Source: Acidicapsa dinghuensis (lineage in GTDB: Bacteria; Acidobacteriota; Terriglobia; Terriglobales; Acidobacteriaceae). From it: a stretch of 64,000 bases of DNA. Every line of letters begins with the position of its first letter. The stretch's first letter is position 1. Below the pieces are notes generated by a model. The model did no database searches. It was not told the DNA's origin and worked only from the letters and a program-made list of their open reading frames with translations. A program made the translations under genes and the position numbers. Shown here piece after piece: positions 44,381 through 54,165 of the stretch. Where the stretch lies: assembly GCF_025685685.1 (NCBI RefSeq), contig NZ_JAGSYH010000011.1:1-64000 (forward strand), read 5' to 3'.

Positions 44381-45421
44381 CTAGGCGCTCCCGTTGGCCC
44401 TGAGATTAGGCTCATTGGGGTGGCTCTGCCCTGGATGCGATTTGCGCTGATTGTCCAATTCGCCAAATCGTTCACGGTACTGTTTGGGTGTCACTCCAAT
44501 TTGCTGCAGAAATGCTCGACGTAGTGCCTGTTCATCCCGAAACCCCGTAACACGAGCGATCTTGCTGACCGACATACTTTGGTCTTCAAGATGCCGCATA
44601 GCGGCTTCTACACGAAGCGACTGCACCCAACGAGCGGGTGTTGTGTCGAATTGAGCTTTGAATTGTCGCATGAAGGTCCGCGGACTCATCGCAGCAGCAC
44701 GCGCAAGTTGTTCTACTTCTAGCTTGCGATTCAGGTGTGACTTGACCCAAGCAGGAAGATCTCGCATTCGCTCATCCTCTATGCCCTCCTGCTGCGCCAA
44801 CAGAGTGCTGTATTGCGATTGCCCGCCGGGGCGCCTCAGGAATAGAACTAATGTCCGCGCAATTGCAGAGGCAACGGCATGCCCGATGTCTTCCTCCACA
44901 AGCGCGAGAGCCAGATCGATACCCGCTGTGACACCAGCGGTGGTGTAGAGCTTGCCTTCTTTAATGAAGATGGGATCACGCTCCACCTTGAGATCCTTAT
45001 AGCGGCTTTGAAGCGTATCGCACCACTGCCAGTGGGTAACAACACGGTGTCCGTCGAGAAGCCCAGCACCTGCGAGGAGAAACGCCCCGGTACATATGGA
45101 TGTAATACGCCGAGTATACGGAGCTCGTTCTCGCAACCATTTTGACAATTCCGGTGGCTGCGGAGCTACGGCTCCATCGCCGCCAATCGCAATGAGTGTG
45201 TCAATCGATCCCGCGTAGTCAGAGTACTTGCGGGCGTTGCTAATGGTCATTCCGCCAGCGGTCTCAACAGTGCCACCCGATCGGGTCGATAAAACTTGGA
45301 TTGAATAGTAGCGCTCCCCATTGACTGCTGAACGTTCAAAAACCGACGACGGGCCGGTTAGGTCGAGGATCTCGAACGGTGAGGCTACCAAAAATGCGAT
45401 CACTGGAGGCTGGCGTTTCAT
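44381..45421 (-). CDS. GlxA-type transcriptional regulator (DJ-1/PfpI plus AraC), paralogue 1
   Basis: The 346-residue product (ATG at 45421) has an N-terminal DJ-1/PfpI amidase-like domain (VIAFLVASPFEILDLTGPSS, LIAIGGDGA) with the nucleophile-elbow Cys kept as C110 in TSICTGAFLLA, and VTAGIDLALALVEEDIG. The C-terminal AraC pair of helix-turn-helix motifs follows: LARAAAMSPRTFMRQFKAQF and ISKIARVTGFRDEQALRRAF-like, then GVTPKQYRERF. GlxA-type proteins usually activate genes for small amine or carboxylate metabolism and do not cleave amides. It lies about 140 bp from the sigma-factor gene, in the same orientation, and has a sister at 46431-47465. Confidence 0.92.
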   Translation of the reverse strand: MKRQPPVIAFLVASPFEILDLTGPSSVFERSAVNGERYYSIQVLSTRSGGTVETAGGMTISNARKYSDYAGSIDTLIAIGGDGAVAPQPPELSKWLRERAPYTRRITSICTGAFLLAGAGLLDGHRVVTHWQWCDTLQSRYKDLKVERDPIFIKEGKLYTTAGVTAGIDLALALVEEDIGHAVASAIARTLVLFLRRPGGQSQYSTLLAQQEGIEDERMRDLPAWVKSHLNRKLEVEQLARAAAMSPRTFMRQFKAQFDTTPARWVQSLRVEAAMRHLEDQSMSVSKIARVTGFRDEQALRRAFLQQIGVTPKQYRERFGELDNQRKSHPGQSHPNEPNLRANGSA

Positions 45422-45563
45422 ATTGCCGCTATTATGGCATTCCACACTGTTGCCGTTGAATTCGATATACGAATGTCAACCGATCAGCTGGCAGTGCGAC
45501 CGCAACGATGTCTTGAAGGTAGTGAAAAGTTAAATTCTTTGACACGCTTGCTCAATCGACATC

Positions 45564-46178
45564 CTAGACCGTCGTGCGCATTGCACGTTGTCGCAGGTTC
45601 AGATTCTGAGAAAGCATTTTGCGAGCACGGTGAGAGCGTGTTTTTGCCGCCGGAACTGACAGCCCCTGGAGCTCCGCAACTTCGACCAAAGACAATCCCA
45701 GGAACACTTGATTTAACAGAATTTTTCGCAGCTTTGATGGAAGCCGGGCGATCCCACGATATAACCGATTCAACTCGTCTTTTGCAAGATACTGTTGTTC
45801 GGGATTTGGAGCACTGGTTGGGAGTTCAGGCCGCGGTAGAGTATCGGAATCCAGGGTTTGCTCTACATGGACTAGCGCCATACGTTTCGATTTTCGCAAG
45901 AACAAGAGGCTCTCGTTGATGGCAATGCGCGTGAGCCAAGTGGAAAACGCAGACTGACTTTCGAAGGTGTGCAGTTTGCGTAACACCTTCAAGGAAACCT
46001 CCTGAGTCACATCCTCAGCGTCGGCTGCGTTTTGAAGTATTCGATAGGCCATCCGTTGCACCTGGTTGTGGTGTTGGCCTATGAGCTCGCCAAGGGCGCT
46101 CCGATCTCCGGATCGCGCCTTCTCAAGCAAATGGCTGGTGATGTCGTTGGCTATTTTGTTCTGATGATGCTGAAACAT
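45564..46178 (-). CDS. ECF-like RNA polymerase sigma factor
   Basis: The 204-residue product shows a region 2 (MAYRILQNAADAEDVTQEVS, LRKLHTFESQSAFSTWLTRI, AINESLLFLRK), a variable linker (TLDSDTLPRPELPTSAPNPE), and a region 4 (LPSKLRKILLNQVFLGLSLV, EVAELQGLSVPAAKTRSHRA, RKML). It therefore recruits RNA polymerase to its own promoter class. No anti-sigma gene adjoins it, which is unusual for the group. The ATG at 46178 has GAGG five bases before it and is preferred over the GTG at 46184. It sits between two GlxA-like regulators in the same orientation. Confidence 0.92.
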   Translation of the reverse strand: MFQHHQNKIANDITSHLLEKARSGDRSALGELIGQHHNQVQRMAYRILQNAADAEDVTQEVSLKVLRKLHTFESQSAFSTWLTRIAINESLLFLRKSKRMALVHVEQTLDSDTLPRPELPTSAPNPEQQYLAKDELNRLYRGIARLPSKLRKILLNQVFLGLSLVEVAELQGLSVPAAKTRSHRARKMLSQNLNLRQRAMRTTV

Positions 46179-46430
46179 TGTCACCTCAATTCTGACCTAT
46201 GAGGCCGTTGACGGGATGATTGCCTCGTATGAACGTCGCTGCAATCTGGATACATTCATTCTTCTTCGCGAAGTGACCTGCCCGCTGATATGAACCTTGT
46301 TCTTATCACCAAGCTCGATTCAATACGGAGAAGCCGCAGCCACAACTCAGTTTATTCATCTGATTCTGCAAGCTGATCTCCAACACCTTGATCGTATGCT
46401 TTGACAAAATGACACGTGGAGCACAGGACT

Positions 46431-47465
46431 CTAACCCTGGTATATCTCCGCCTCAATTACGTCGCTAGAACTCAGTTGGCTCGTCGCGATTGAATCCAAG
46501 CGCTCTCGGTATTCTTTAGGAGTCATGGACCGTTGTTGTCGAAAAGCACGACGTAACGCCTGTTCGTCGCGAAACCCCGTAAGCCGTGCAATCGCCTTTA
46601 GAGGCAGTTCGTGAGCTTCGAGATGTTCACAAACTGCTTCGACGCGAAGCGACTGCACCCAGCGAGCCGGTGTTGTTTTGAATCGCGACTCAAATTGGCG
46701 AGCGAATGTGCGCGGTGCCATTGCGACGACGTCCGCTAGAGTACCGACATCTAAAGGGCGGGAAATATGTGTCTTCGCCCAAGCAGGAAGATCACGCATG
46801 CGCGTGCCACCGACTTTTGATTGCTGCACGAGTAGGGAACTTTGTTGGGCTTCGTGGCCTGGGCGGCGCATGTACAACAGTAAATCACGCGCAATGGCGC
46901 TCGCAGAAGCATGCCCGAGGTCTTCTTCTACAAGCGCTAATGCCATGTCAATGCCAGCCGTAACCCCGGCTGTCGAGTAGATATTTCCATCCTTCACAAA
47001 GATCGGTTCTTTCTCGATTCGTAAGCGTGGAAATTGCTTTGCGAGCTTCTCCGCGTAGTGCCAATGTGTCGTGACTCGTTTGCCATCGAGGTATCCCGTG
47101 GAAGCGAGCATGAATGTCCCTGAACCCACCGACGCAACACGCCGAACGCGAGCAAGGTTTCTATGAATCCATGCAGCGACATCCGTCGACATCTTGGCAA
47201 CGGTGTTATCACCACCAATTACGACCATCGTGTCGATAGGGCCGACGTGTTCCGTATATGGAATGCTGCGAATTGATGCGACGCCGTCTGCACCTTGTAC
47301 CTCTCGCTCGGAGCCTGCCGAAAGAATGCTTGTCGAGTATACCGGTTTGCCATCAATCCTAGGGCTCGCGAACACAGATGTCAGCCCAATGAGATTCAGA
47401 AGATCAACCGGCGAATCAACAATGAACGCTACCACCCGCAGACGGTTTGGTATCCAATGCTTCAC
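46431..47465 (-). CDS. GlxA-type transcriptional regulator, paralogue 2 with altered nucleophile elbow
   Basis: The 344-residue product aligns end to end with the regulator at 44381-45421: DJ-1/PfpI domain (VVAFIVDSPVDLLNLIGLTS, VVIGGDNT), VTAGIDMALALVEEDLGHAS, and two AraC helix-turn-helix motifs (VVAMAPRTFARQFESRF, IARLTGFRDEQALRRAF), then MTPKEYRERL. The elbow that reads SICTGAF in the sister reads ASVGSGTFMLA here, so the Cys position is Gly (G114). Any residual thiol chemistry is lost, and it is purely a sensor/DNA-binding protein. The start is GTG with GGAGG 11 bases upstream. It is a paralogue by duplication, though not a recent one. Confidence 0.92.
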   Translation of the reverse strand: MKHWIPNRLRVVAFIVDSPVDLLNLIGLTSVFASPRIDGKPVYSTSILSAGSEREVQGADGVASIRSIPYTEHVGPIDTMVVIGGDNTVAKMSTDVAAWIHRNLARVRRVASVGSGTFMLASTGYLDGKRVTTHWHYAEKLAKQFPRLRIEKEPIFVKDGNIYSTAGVTAGIDMALALVEEDLGHASASAIARDLLLYMRRPGHEAQQSSLLVQQSKVGGTRMRDLPAWAKTHISRPLDVGTLADVVAMAPRTFARQFESRFKTTPARWVQSLRVEAVCEHLEAHELPLKAIARLTGFRDEQALRRAFRQQRSMTPKEYRERLDSIATSQLSSSDVIEAEIYQG

Positions 47466-47794
47466 GAGAAGAAGTTCCTCCCAGCGATCACATGCTATGG
47501 AGCGATTCTGCGATATTCATTGTGATTACAAGAACCGGAGAAATCGGGGCCAAATGCCCCCGATTTTTGATAGGTGCGAGCCACGATGTGGATCTCCAGG
47601 AAGGGCGCACTCTGGTCTGCCTAAGCACGAGGCCAAGAATAGCTACGGAATGTAGCGCAGCCGGTCAGGTGGGCAACCGTTATGTCACATCGTGACAAGA
47701 AACGTGTGGCGATCGATTGTCAATCGTTTCAGTGAAAAATTAAATAAGATAACTCGCGGTCGAATCAAGCGCACTCCACTACTCTGAATGCGTG
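47466..47794. other. Spacer between GlxA paralogue 2 and the response regulator
   Basis: No gene. It contains a strong hairpin at 47541-47568 and should hold the promoter of the GlxA-like gene (reading left) in its left part. Plus-strand frames here are antisense shadows. Confidence 0.45.
47541..47568 (+). terminator. Strong hairpin, likely bidirectional terminator
   Basis: AAATCGGGG and CCCCGATTT pair perfectly (nine base pairs) around CCAAATGC(C). On the plus strand this is followed by TTGATAGG after the TTT of the stem; on the minus strand by the stem's own TTT and CTCC. It lies downstream of the response regulator gene, which is read from the right. Confidence 0.6.
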
Positions 47795-48418
47795 CTATAG
47801 CTGGATAAGTCCGCGTTTGAGCGCAATTGTGACGGCATGCGCGCGATCATTCGCCTGCAACTTGCCTGTCAGGTTCTTTATGTGGAAGTTGACCGTTGCT
47901 TCGCCGATGCGCAGTTTGTCGGCAATCTGCTTCGTGCGTAGGCCGTGTTGAATGAGGCTGAGAACTTCGATCTCTCGAGCGGTGAGCTCTTCGTCTACTA
48001 CAGATTCCGCGAGCAGTACTGCCACCTCTGGAGATATGTACTTCCTCCCCTCATTGACCTTGCGAATGATATTGAGCAGCTCATGATTGGATGTACTCTT
48101 CAATACATATCCGACAGCACCGGCCTTCAAAGCACGCTGCGCGTCGTTTTCGAATGTGGTCAACATCATCACTTTTGCTTGAGGAAATTCTCCTCGAATC
48201 CGTATAAGAATGTCGATTCCGTTATCGCCTGCCAATCGAACATCCATGAGCGTTAGATCAGGTTTATGCTTGCGAAACTGCTCAAGCGCTTCGGAATAAC
48301 ATTTGGCGTTTGCCACGACCTTCATGTCTGATTCGGCATTGATGATCGTTCGAAGCCCCTCCCAAAACGCCGGGTGGTCTTCAACGCTCAGGATTCGAAT
48401 TGGCGAAACGTCATGCAA
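47795..48418 (-). CDS. NarL/FixJ-type response regulator
   Basis: The 207-residue product has a receiver domain with acidic pocket E13-D14 (LSVEDHPAF), phosphoacceptor D59 (LTLMDVRLAGDNGI), MLTTFENDAQRALKAGAVGY and the conserved Lys in VLKSTSNHEL. A LuxR/GerE helix-turn-helix follows (LTAREIEVLSLIQHGLRTKQ, IADKLRIGEATVNFHIKNL). Phosphorylation presumably comes from the divergent histidine kinase at 48656-51754, which has the matching HisKA_3 type. The 237 bp between the divergent starts hold both promoters, so autoregulation is likely. Target genes are not visible in the sequence. Confidence 0.93.
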   Translation of the reverse strand: MHDVSPIRILSVEDHPAFWEGLRTIINAESDMKVVANAKCYSEALEQFRKHKPDLTLMDVRLAGDNGIDILIRIRGEFPQAKVMMLTTFENDAQRALKAGAVGYVLKSTSNHELLNIIRKVNEGRKYISPEVAVLLAESVVDEELTAREIEVLSLIQHGLRTKQIADKLRIGEATVNFHIKNLTGKLQANDRAHAVTIALKRGLIQL

Positions 48419-48655
48419 AGATAGTCGGCTCTGGCAGATTTTAAATCATTTTTGGCACGAAATGCCCCATCGAAAAGTGATGTGATGAACGGCGAGGCGG
48501 CATGTCTCAGAGCTTAACGAAAGCCGGTTTATTTTCAGATGGGAAGGATCGCCTCAGGCATGCGTCGGCAACTGGACGCCACGGTGCTACGCTATCTCGT
48601 GACCGATCTATTTTGTTTGTGCTCTTGAGACTGCGTCGATCACCGGGGAGCTCAA

Positions 48656-51600
48656 ATGCATCCTGTCGAGAGCCGATCTTTTCATTCCATATGTGATCAA
48701 CATTTCGAGCGCAGAGTGACAAGCGGGCGCCTACGCTTGTTCAGCGAGAGCAAACTCCCGCGACGTGTGCTATCCACGTGCCGACGCCTCGCGATGCTTG
48801 TGTGCTTTTTTCTCATGTGGTCGCCATGCTGTCAGGCCCAGGTGAAGTATGGTCAATGGGTTCATACGGCATGGAATGAAAGAGTAGGAGCCCCCGCTCG
48901 AATCTCCGATATTACTGAAGATGATGATGGATTTTTATATCTTCTGGCAGATAGCGGCCTATTTCGGTTTGATGGTCTCACTTTTGAACGAATCAAGATT
49001 CCCGCATCGGCAGACGTCCCAGGAAATCCGAATCATATGATTCGGATTCACAATGGCGACATTTGGGTCTCTCTGCCTGAAGGTATCGCCGTTGTTCATG
49101 AGGGCCGTTTTCAACACCTCATTCCCAAAGGAGAATCGACCCCCAATATCGTCTATCAATTGATGGAAGATCGTCAGAGGAGAATTTGGGCCGCTGCGAG
49201 AAACGGCCTTTTCGAATATTTATCTGGACGTTGGCAGGAAGTAGGGGCAAGAGCAGGGTTGCCTGCAGGCAGGATAGTCGCCGTCTTTGAGGATTCAGAA
49301 AGAACGACCTGGATTAGCACGGGTACTCAGGTCTATACCCGTGCGATCGGCCAAGATAAGTTTCGTGATAGACACATCGATTGCATCGAAATTCTTCAGT
49401 TCTTAGAGGATCCTGCTGGCCGAATATGGGCAGCGGATCTGGGGAAATCTGTACATCCAATCTTCTCGCCTCGGGAGAATGACCCTGTTCTCCATTCGGA
49501 AGTTCGTGTTGGTTCCGTCAGGGCGGTGTTTGATGCTCGAGGTGCGCTGTGGGTCACTTCGTTGGGAGACGGCTTGCGCCGGGTCGAACACCCGGAAACC
49601 CGGTTCGGTTCCATCAAGGAGTTTTCTCCTAACGGTGAGATCTTTGACGAGCATCAGGGGCTGACGGCAAATGTGATGAGTACGATTTTCTGCGCGCGGA
49701 ATGGAACGATTTGGACCGGAGGAATCCATGGATTAGATAAGTTTACCCGCTCGCGAATTATCTCTAAATCAAAATCAACTGGAGTGACGAATTTCGGGGC
49801 AATGGTAGCGGATACAACGGGTCACGTTTGGTATGTCAGTCAAAATGTATTGGTAGGTCTCTACAGTACACCGAATGGCGTTGAAGAGCACGACCTCAAG
49901 CTTACTGTTAGCCCCGGTGGGCGAAAGCCTGCTCCGGTAGAAGCTGCTCCCTACCTCTATACGTTCGTGCCCACGTTCTGCGTGGGCGAGACCCGGGGCA
50001 TCCTTTGTTTCGACCATGGCCGGGCGCAAATGATCGCTCGACCAGCGGTGATTCCAACCGGGGCCATAGAAAACATCGCGTGGCTCGATCAGAACCATAC
50101 ACTTTGGTTGGTGACGCAGCGCCAAGGCAACTTTTTTTACAAAGGGAAAACCTGGATACCGGTTCCCTCATCTGCGGTTCCACTACCATCGACGCCAACT
50201 GCGCAGATAGATGCTCCTGACGGGTCAGAATGGATCGCCTTCGGGGAACGGATGTACAGAGTGGTGGCAGGGAGAGCTGAGATTCTGCCATGGGGTCAAC
50301 AGCTGAACATCGGGATCATTCGCTCGATCGTTCGCCATGGAAGCCACTATTGGTTTGGCGGGGGTAAGGGGCTCGGATATTACGACGGGAAACGGGTTGT
50401 CACGATCTTCAGCGAAGAAGCCAACGGGCTCATCGGCATAAACGGTGTTGAAGAAACGGAAGCAGGAGATCTTTGGCTTGCGGCAGGCCACGGTCTCCTT
50501 CGCTTGAAATCCGATGAGGTGCAGCATGCGCTTCAAATCGATCGCTACAAGCCAGCTTATGAGAGTTACGGCCTTCAGGAAGGTTTACCTGACATCGGCG
50601 TAGCAAATGAACGGCTCGCATCGAACGGACTACTCTATTTTCTGACAGAGGAAGGCTATGGCTACATTGACACGACCGACGTGCCTGGAGTTACCTCTCT
50701 CAAGCCGATTCTACGTGGCATCGAGGCGAATGGCAGGCCTGTTGAATCGGGAGAACAAACGGTACTCGGGCCTGGTGTTTCGAATTTCAAACTGCGTTTT
50801 GGCGCGATCGATTTCGATAACCCAGAACATGTTTCTTACAAGTACAAGCTTTCGGGAGTGGACAACGAGTGGCAGCTTGCAGGGACACAACCCGAGGCTG
50901 CTTACACTAACCTAGCCCCGGGCCGCTACGACTTTCATGTTCTGACAAAAGATGCAGGCGGCCCATGGAGCAAAGATCGCAGACTGGTATCGATTTATTT
51001 GAAGCCAACGTGGTACCAGATGGCTGTAACCAAGATTTTAGCCGGCGTTGTGCTGCTGGCATGTGTCCTCCTGCTTTATCGGTGGCGGCTCCGACTGGCG
51101 GAAGAGGCGGTCGCAAGTACATACAGTGCGCGCATGGACGAGCGCTTGCGTATTTCGGCGGACTTTCACGATACGTTCCTGCAAACGATTCAAGGAAGCA
51201 AGACTATCGCCGATCATGCCTTGACTAAAGCGGACGATCAGACTGTGATGCGACTGTCGATGGAGCGTCTCTCCTTAAACCTAAAGCAGGCGGTTGAAGA
51301 GGGCCGCAAAGCACTGACGACGCTACGCCCCAGCAATAGCATGCGTGAAGGGTTTGCGACGCTCTTACCGGCAATAGCCAAACGAGAGTATGGCACGAAA
51401 GATATACGTGTCGATATCAACACTGGAGGCAAGGTGAAACAACTTCATTCCGAAGTATACGAGGAGCTTTTGCTGATCTACAGAGAGGCGATTCGCAATG
51501 CATGTTCCCATGCGCAAGCAACTGCGCTTACTGTCACAGTTACATACGGAAAGGTCTTTACTTTGGCCGTCGCTGATAATGGAATCGGAATTTCACGCTT

Positions 51601-51754
51601 AATCATCGAGTCCGGTAAAGCAAATCATTTTGGACTGGAAAGCATGAAACAACGTGCCGAGTCGGTCGGTGGCAGCTTTCGAATTATCGGCAACCCGGGG
51701 TTGGGAACTAAGGTGACCATTGAAATACCCGGGCGCTTCGCCTATCTGGATTAA
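48656..51754 (+). CDS. Two-component regulator propeller (Reg_prop) sensor histidine kinase
   Basis: The 1032-residue product has a signal peptide/anchor (LAMLVCFFLMWSPCCQAQ). Two seven-bladed ligand-gated propeller halves follow (repeats such as MEDRQRRIWAAARNGLFEYL, VFDARGALWVTSLGDGLRRV, FCARNGTIWTGGIHGLDKFT), then a Y_Y_Y beta domain (FKLRFGAIDFDNPEHVSYKY ... LAPGRYDFHVLTKDAGGPWS) and one transmembrane helix (VTKILAGVVLLACVLLLYRW). The HisKA_3 phosphoacceptor is H838 in ISADFHDTFLQTIQG, and the HATPase ends ADNGIGI, HFGLESMKQRAE, GLGTKVTIEIPG. It senses a periplasmic ligand. GGGGAG five bases upstream fixes the ATG. Partner: the divergent NarL-type regulator. Confidence 0.92.
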   Translation: MHPVESRSFHSICDQHFERRVTSGRLRLFSESKLPRRVLSTCRRLAMLVCFFLMWSPCCQAQVKYGQWVHTAWNERVGAPARISDITEDDDGFLYLLADSGLFRFDGLTFERIKIPASADVPGNPNHMIRIHNGDIWVSLPEGIAVVHEGRFQHLIPKGESTPNIVYQLMEDRQRRIWAAARNGLFEYLSGRWQEVGARAGLPAGRIVAVFEDSERTTWISTGTQVYTRAIGQDKFRDRHIDCIEILQFLEDPAGRIWAADLGKSVHPIFSPRENDPVLHSEVRVGSVRAVFDARGALWVTSLGDGLRRVEHPETRFGSIKEFSPNGEIFDEHQGLTANVMSTIFCARNGTIWTGGIHGLDKFTRSRIISKSKSTGVTNFGAMVADTTGHVWYVSQNVLVGLYSTPNGVEEHDLKLTVSPGGRKPAPVEAAPYLYTFVPTFCVGETRGILCFDHGRAQMIARPAVIPTGAIENIAWLDQNHTLWLVTQRQGNFFYKGKTWIPVPSSAVPLPSTPTAQIDAPDGSEWIAFGERMYRVVAGRAEILPWGQQLNIGIIRSIVRHGSHYWFGGGKGLGYYDGKRVVTIFSEEANGLIGINGVEETEAGDLWLAAGHGLLRLKSDEVQHALQIDRYKPAYESYGLQEGLPDIGVANERLASNGLLYFLTEEGYGYIDTTDVPGVTSLKPILRGIEANGRPVESGEQTVLGPGVSNFKLRFGAIDFDNPEHVSYKYKLSGVDNEWQLAGTQPEAAYTNLAPGRYDFHVLTKDAGGPWSKDRRLVSIYLKPTWYQMAVTKILAGVVLLACVLLLYRWRLRLAEEAVASTYSARMDERLRISADFHDTFLQTIQGSKTIADHALTKADDQTVMRLSMERLSLNLKQAVEEGRKALTTLRPSNSMREGFATLLPAIAKREYGTKDIRVDINTGGKVKQLHSEVYEELLLIYREAIRNACSHAQATALTVTVTYGKVFTLAVADNGIGISRLIIESGKANHFGLESMKQRAESVGGSFRIIGNPGLGTKVTIEIPGRFAYLD

Positions 51755-51888
51755 GGTGCTTGCGGCCTTGCGCTTGGTCTGGCTCTTCAGGACTACACAT
51801 GACATTTGACTGTATTTCGGCGTGGTTATCTTAGTCACGTCATCTACTGTTGAAGAAGATGTTGGGTGCCGATTTAATATCTATTGAC

Positions 51889-53391
51889 CTACCGCTGAGA
51901 TCTTGGCCTGATAAGAAACGTCCCAGTCATTGCGCCCAAAAACGCCGAGCCGGCAGCTATCCAGAGCACTGCTCGGTACGCGTGAATAAAGGATAATGCG
52001 ATTGCTTGTTTTGCTCGTGCATTTGTAGCCGCGATCGCTGCTAGTTGCAACCGGTTCGCCTGAATCTGGTGGACTTCTTCTGTCGACAGGTTGAGCATCG
52101 CGAGCCGGCAGTCAAGCGTTCGACTAAACGTCCACACGAGAAGCGTTCCAAACAGTGCGATCGCAACCAGAGAAGCGAGCCTGGATACGCCATTGTTTAT
52201 TCCGGAAGCGATGCCGGCATGGGACTGTGGAACCGCATTCATCACTGTTGTGGACAACGGAGCTACCGTGATAGTCATTCCAAGGGACATCGTTATCACA
52301 CCTGGAAAGAACGACGTCCAATAGTCACCGTCCTGTGATGCTATGGCGAAGAAGACGTAGCCCGCCACGGTAATGAACGGACCTATGGTGAGGGGCAGGC
52401 GCGCCCCGTATCGTTCCACCAAGCGTCCTGCCCAACGCGACAGAAGAAGCATGATGACCACGAATGGAGAAAACGCCGCACCCGCTTCGGTTGCAGAGTA
52501 GTGTTGGACCTGGATTAGATCGAGAGGTGTGAAGAACAGTAGAGCGCCCAACGGAGCATAGACAAAGAACGTCAGCAAATTGGCACCAGCGAATTCTCGT
52601 GATCGAAAGAGGCTAAACGGAATCATGGGTGACTCCGCGCGATGTTCGACGACACCAAGCATCCCGAGTGCAAGACATCCGCAAAGAGCGACGCTAACCA
52701 AGGTGATGTGGTGGCTTCTCGCAGGCCACTCAATGAGTGCGTAGGTGACGCAGCTCAAACCGATTGTTGTAAGAGCAGCCCCTGGCAAATCGAGAGGGCC
52801 ATTCGCTGTTTCGTCTCGCACCTCCGGAACGTTTATACAAAGCACCAATACTGCCAGAGCCAGCGGTAGATTGAGGAAGAAGACCCATCGCCAACTTAAA
52901 TGCTCAATGAGCCACCCACCGGCTATGGGTCCGAGTGCCGTAGTCACTGCGGAGAATCCTGACCAGGTTCCGATTGCTCGCCCTCGAGCATCCTCCGAGA
53001 ATGTCGCTGTAATCAGCGCCAGGCTCCCGGGAACAAGCAAAGCACCGCCGATACCCTGTATCGCGCGTGCCATGATAAGCCACACAGTGTTCGTTGCCAA
53101 CCCACACGCCAGGGACGAAATCGCGAAAAGAAGGATGCCGTAAACGTAGATTTTGCGCCGGCCATAACGGTCTCCTAATGAGCCGCCAACGAGAAGAAGC
53201 GACGCCAAAGTGAGGGCATAAGCCTCTACGACCCATTGCACGACGGTGATATTTGCGCTAAAGGCGTTTTGAAGAGATGGTAACGCGAGGTTCACCACCG
53301 TCCCATCGAGAAAAACCATGCCCGAACCAAGAACGGTTGCGATCAGGACAACACGCCCCGTTCGGGTGGTCGATAGCGGAATTCCCAACAT
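51889..53391 (-). CDS. DHA2-type (EmrB/QacA-like) MFS drug exporter, 14 TM
   Basis: The product (500 residues from the ATG at 53391) has fourteen hydrophobic segments and DHA2 motifs: LDGTVVNLALPSLQNAF (motif D1), GGSLGDRYGRRKIYVYGILL (motif A), ARAIQGIGGALLVPGSLALI (motif B), and SAVTTALGPIAGGWLIE (motif C, antiporter). It exports drugs or organic compounds by proton antiport. GAGAG precedes this ATG by six bases; an upstream GTG at 53418 gives an N-terminus without sense. It converges on the sensor kinase gene and diverges from ogt. No membrane-fusion partner is adjacent, so it may act alone. Confidence 0.9.
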   Translation of the reverse strand: MLGIPLSTTRTGRVVLIATVLGSGMVFLDGTVVNLALPSLQNAFSANITVVQWVVEAYALTLASLLLVGGSLGDRYGRRKIYVYGILLFAISSLACGLATNTVWLIMARAIQGIGGALLVPGSLALITATFSEDARGRAIGTWSGFSAVTTALGPIAGGWLIEHLSWRWVFFLNLPLALAVLVLCINVPEVRDETANGPLDLPGAALTTIGLSCVTYALIEWPARSHHITLVSVALCGCLALGMLGVVEHRAESPMIPFSLFRSREFAGANLLTFFVYAPLGALLFFTPLDLIQVQHYSATEAGAAFSPFVVIMLLLSRWAGRLVERYGARLPLTIGPFITVAGYVFFAIASQDGDYWTSFFPGVITMSLGMTITVAPLSTTVMNAVPQSHAGIASGINNGVSRLASLVAIALFGTLLVWTFSRTLDCRLAMLNLSTEEVHQIQANRLQLAAIAATNARAKQAIALSFIHAYRAVLWIAAGSAFLGAMTGTFLIRPRSQR

Positions 53392-53591
53392 GAAGACTCT
53401 CAAGGTTTTGATTCCCACCCAAACTGGTTGGTTCCACGTTAAGTAAGTTCAAAACACACGTAGATCACGAATGAGAACAACTCAAGTGCTCGTGGCAGAA
53501 AATGCACCATTATTGTCGTTTCTTGCCCGGTCGCTCGTACATCCAACTCGTGATTGAAAAGCATCATCGATCAGAATCGGGAGGATCATCA

Positions 53592-54122
53592 ATGAGCCTG
53601 TCGTACAAATTGGTTTCTTCACCCATCGGAATACTGAAACTAGTCGCAAGCGATGAAGGACTAGTTGCGGTCTTGTGGGAGAGAGACGATCCACGGCGCG
53701 TGCGGCTCTCAGAGCTTGCCGAATGCCCCGAGCATCCTATTCTGGTTAGCGCGGAGAAAGAACTAAAGGAATACTTTGCCGGGACGAGAGATGCCTTCAC
53801 AATACCGCTCGACATGAGAGGGACCGATTTTCAAAAGCAAGTATGGGAAGCGTTACTCGGTATCCCTTTTGGCGAAACTCGAACCTACGGTCAACTTGCA
53901 AACCTTCTTGGAAACCCAAAAGCCACACGGGCCGTGGGCGCAGCGAACGGTCGAAACCCTCTAGCTATCCTTGTGCCTTGCCATCGCGTGATTGGATTCT
54001 CTGGCAAGCTCACGGGGTTCGCAGGTGGGCTGGACGCAAAAGCGCATCTTCTCAGGCTTGAAGGGCGCGATGTTTCGTTGTTCGGGAGGGGAAGCGGATA
54101 CTTGACTCAGAGTCCAAATTGA
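53592..54122 (+). CDS. ogt: Methylated-DNA-[protein]-cysteine S-methyltransferase (Ogt/AdaB type)
   Basis: The 176-residue product (ATG at 53592 with GGGAGG eight bases before it) has an N-terminal ferredoxin-like half (SSPIGILKLVASDEGLVAVL) and the C-terminal helix-turn-helix/active-site half: GTDFQKQVWEALLGIPFGET, TYGQLANLLGNPKATRAVGA, and ILVPCHRVIGFSGKLTGFAG with acceptor C130. It removes alkyl groups from O6-alkylguanine in a suicide reaction. The Ada sensor domain is absent. A second alkylation-repair gene (alkA) lies 1.7 kb away, so the region is a DNA-alkylation response island without a visible Ada protein. Confidence 0.95.
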   Translation: MSLSYKLVSSPIGILKLVASDEGLVAVLWERDDPRRVRLSELAECPEHPILVSAEKELKEYFAGTRDAFTIPLDMRGTDFQKQVWEALLGIPFGETRTYGQLANLLGNPKATRAVGAANGRNPLAILVPCHRVIGFSGKLTGFAGGLDAKAHLLRLEGRDVSLFGRGSGYLTQSPN

Positions 54123-54165
54123 CCTGCGAATCGTCAGTCCTGCTGGCGAGGGTCTCCGACACGTA

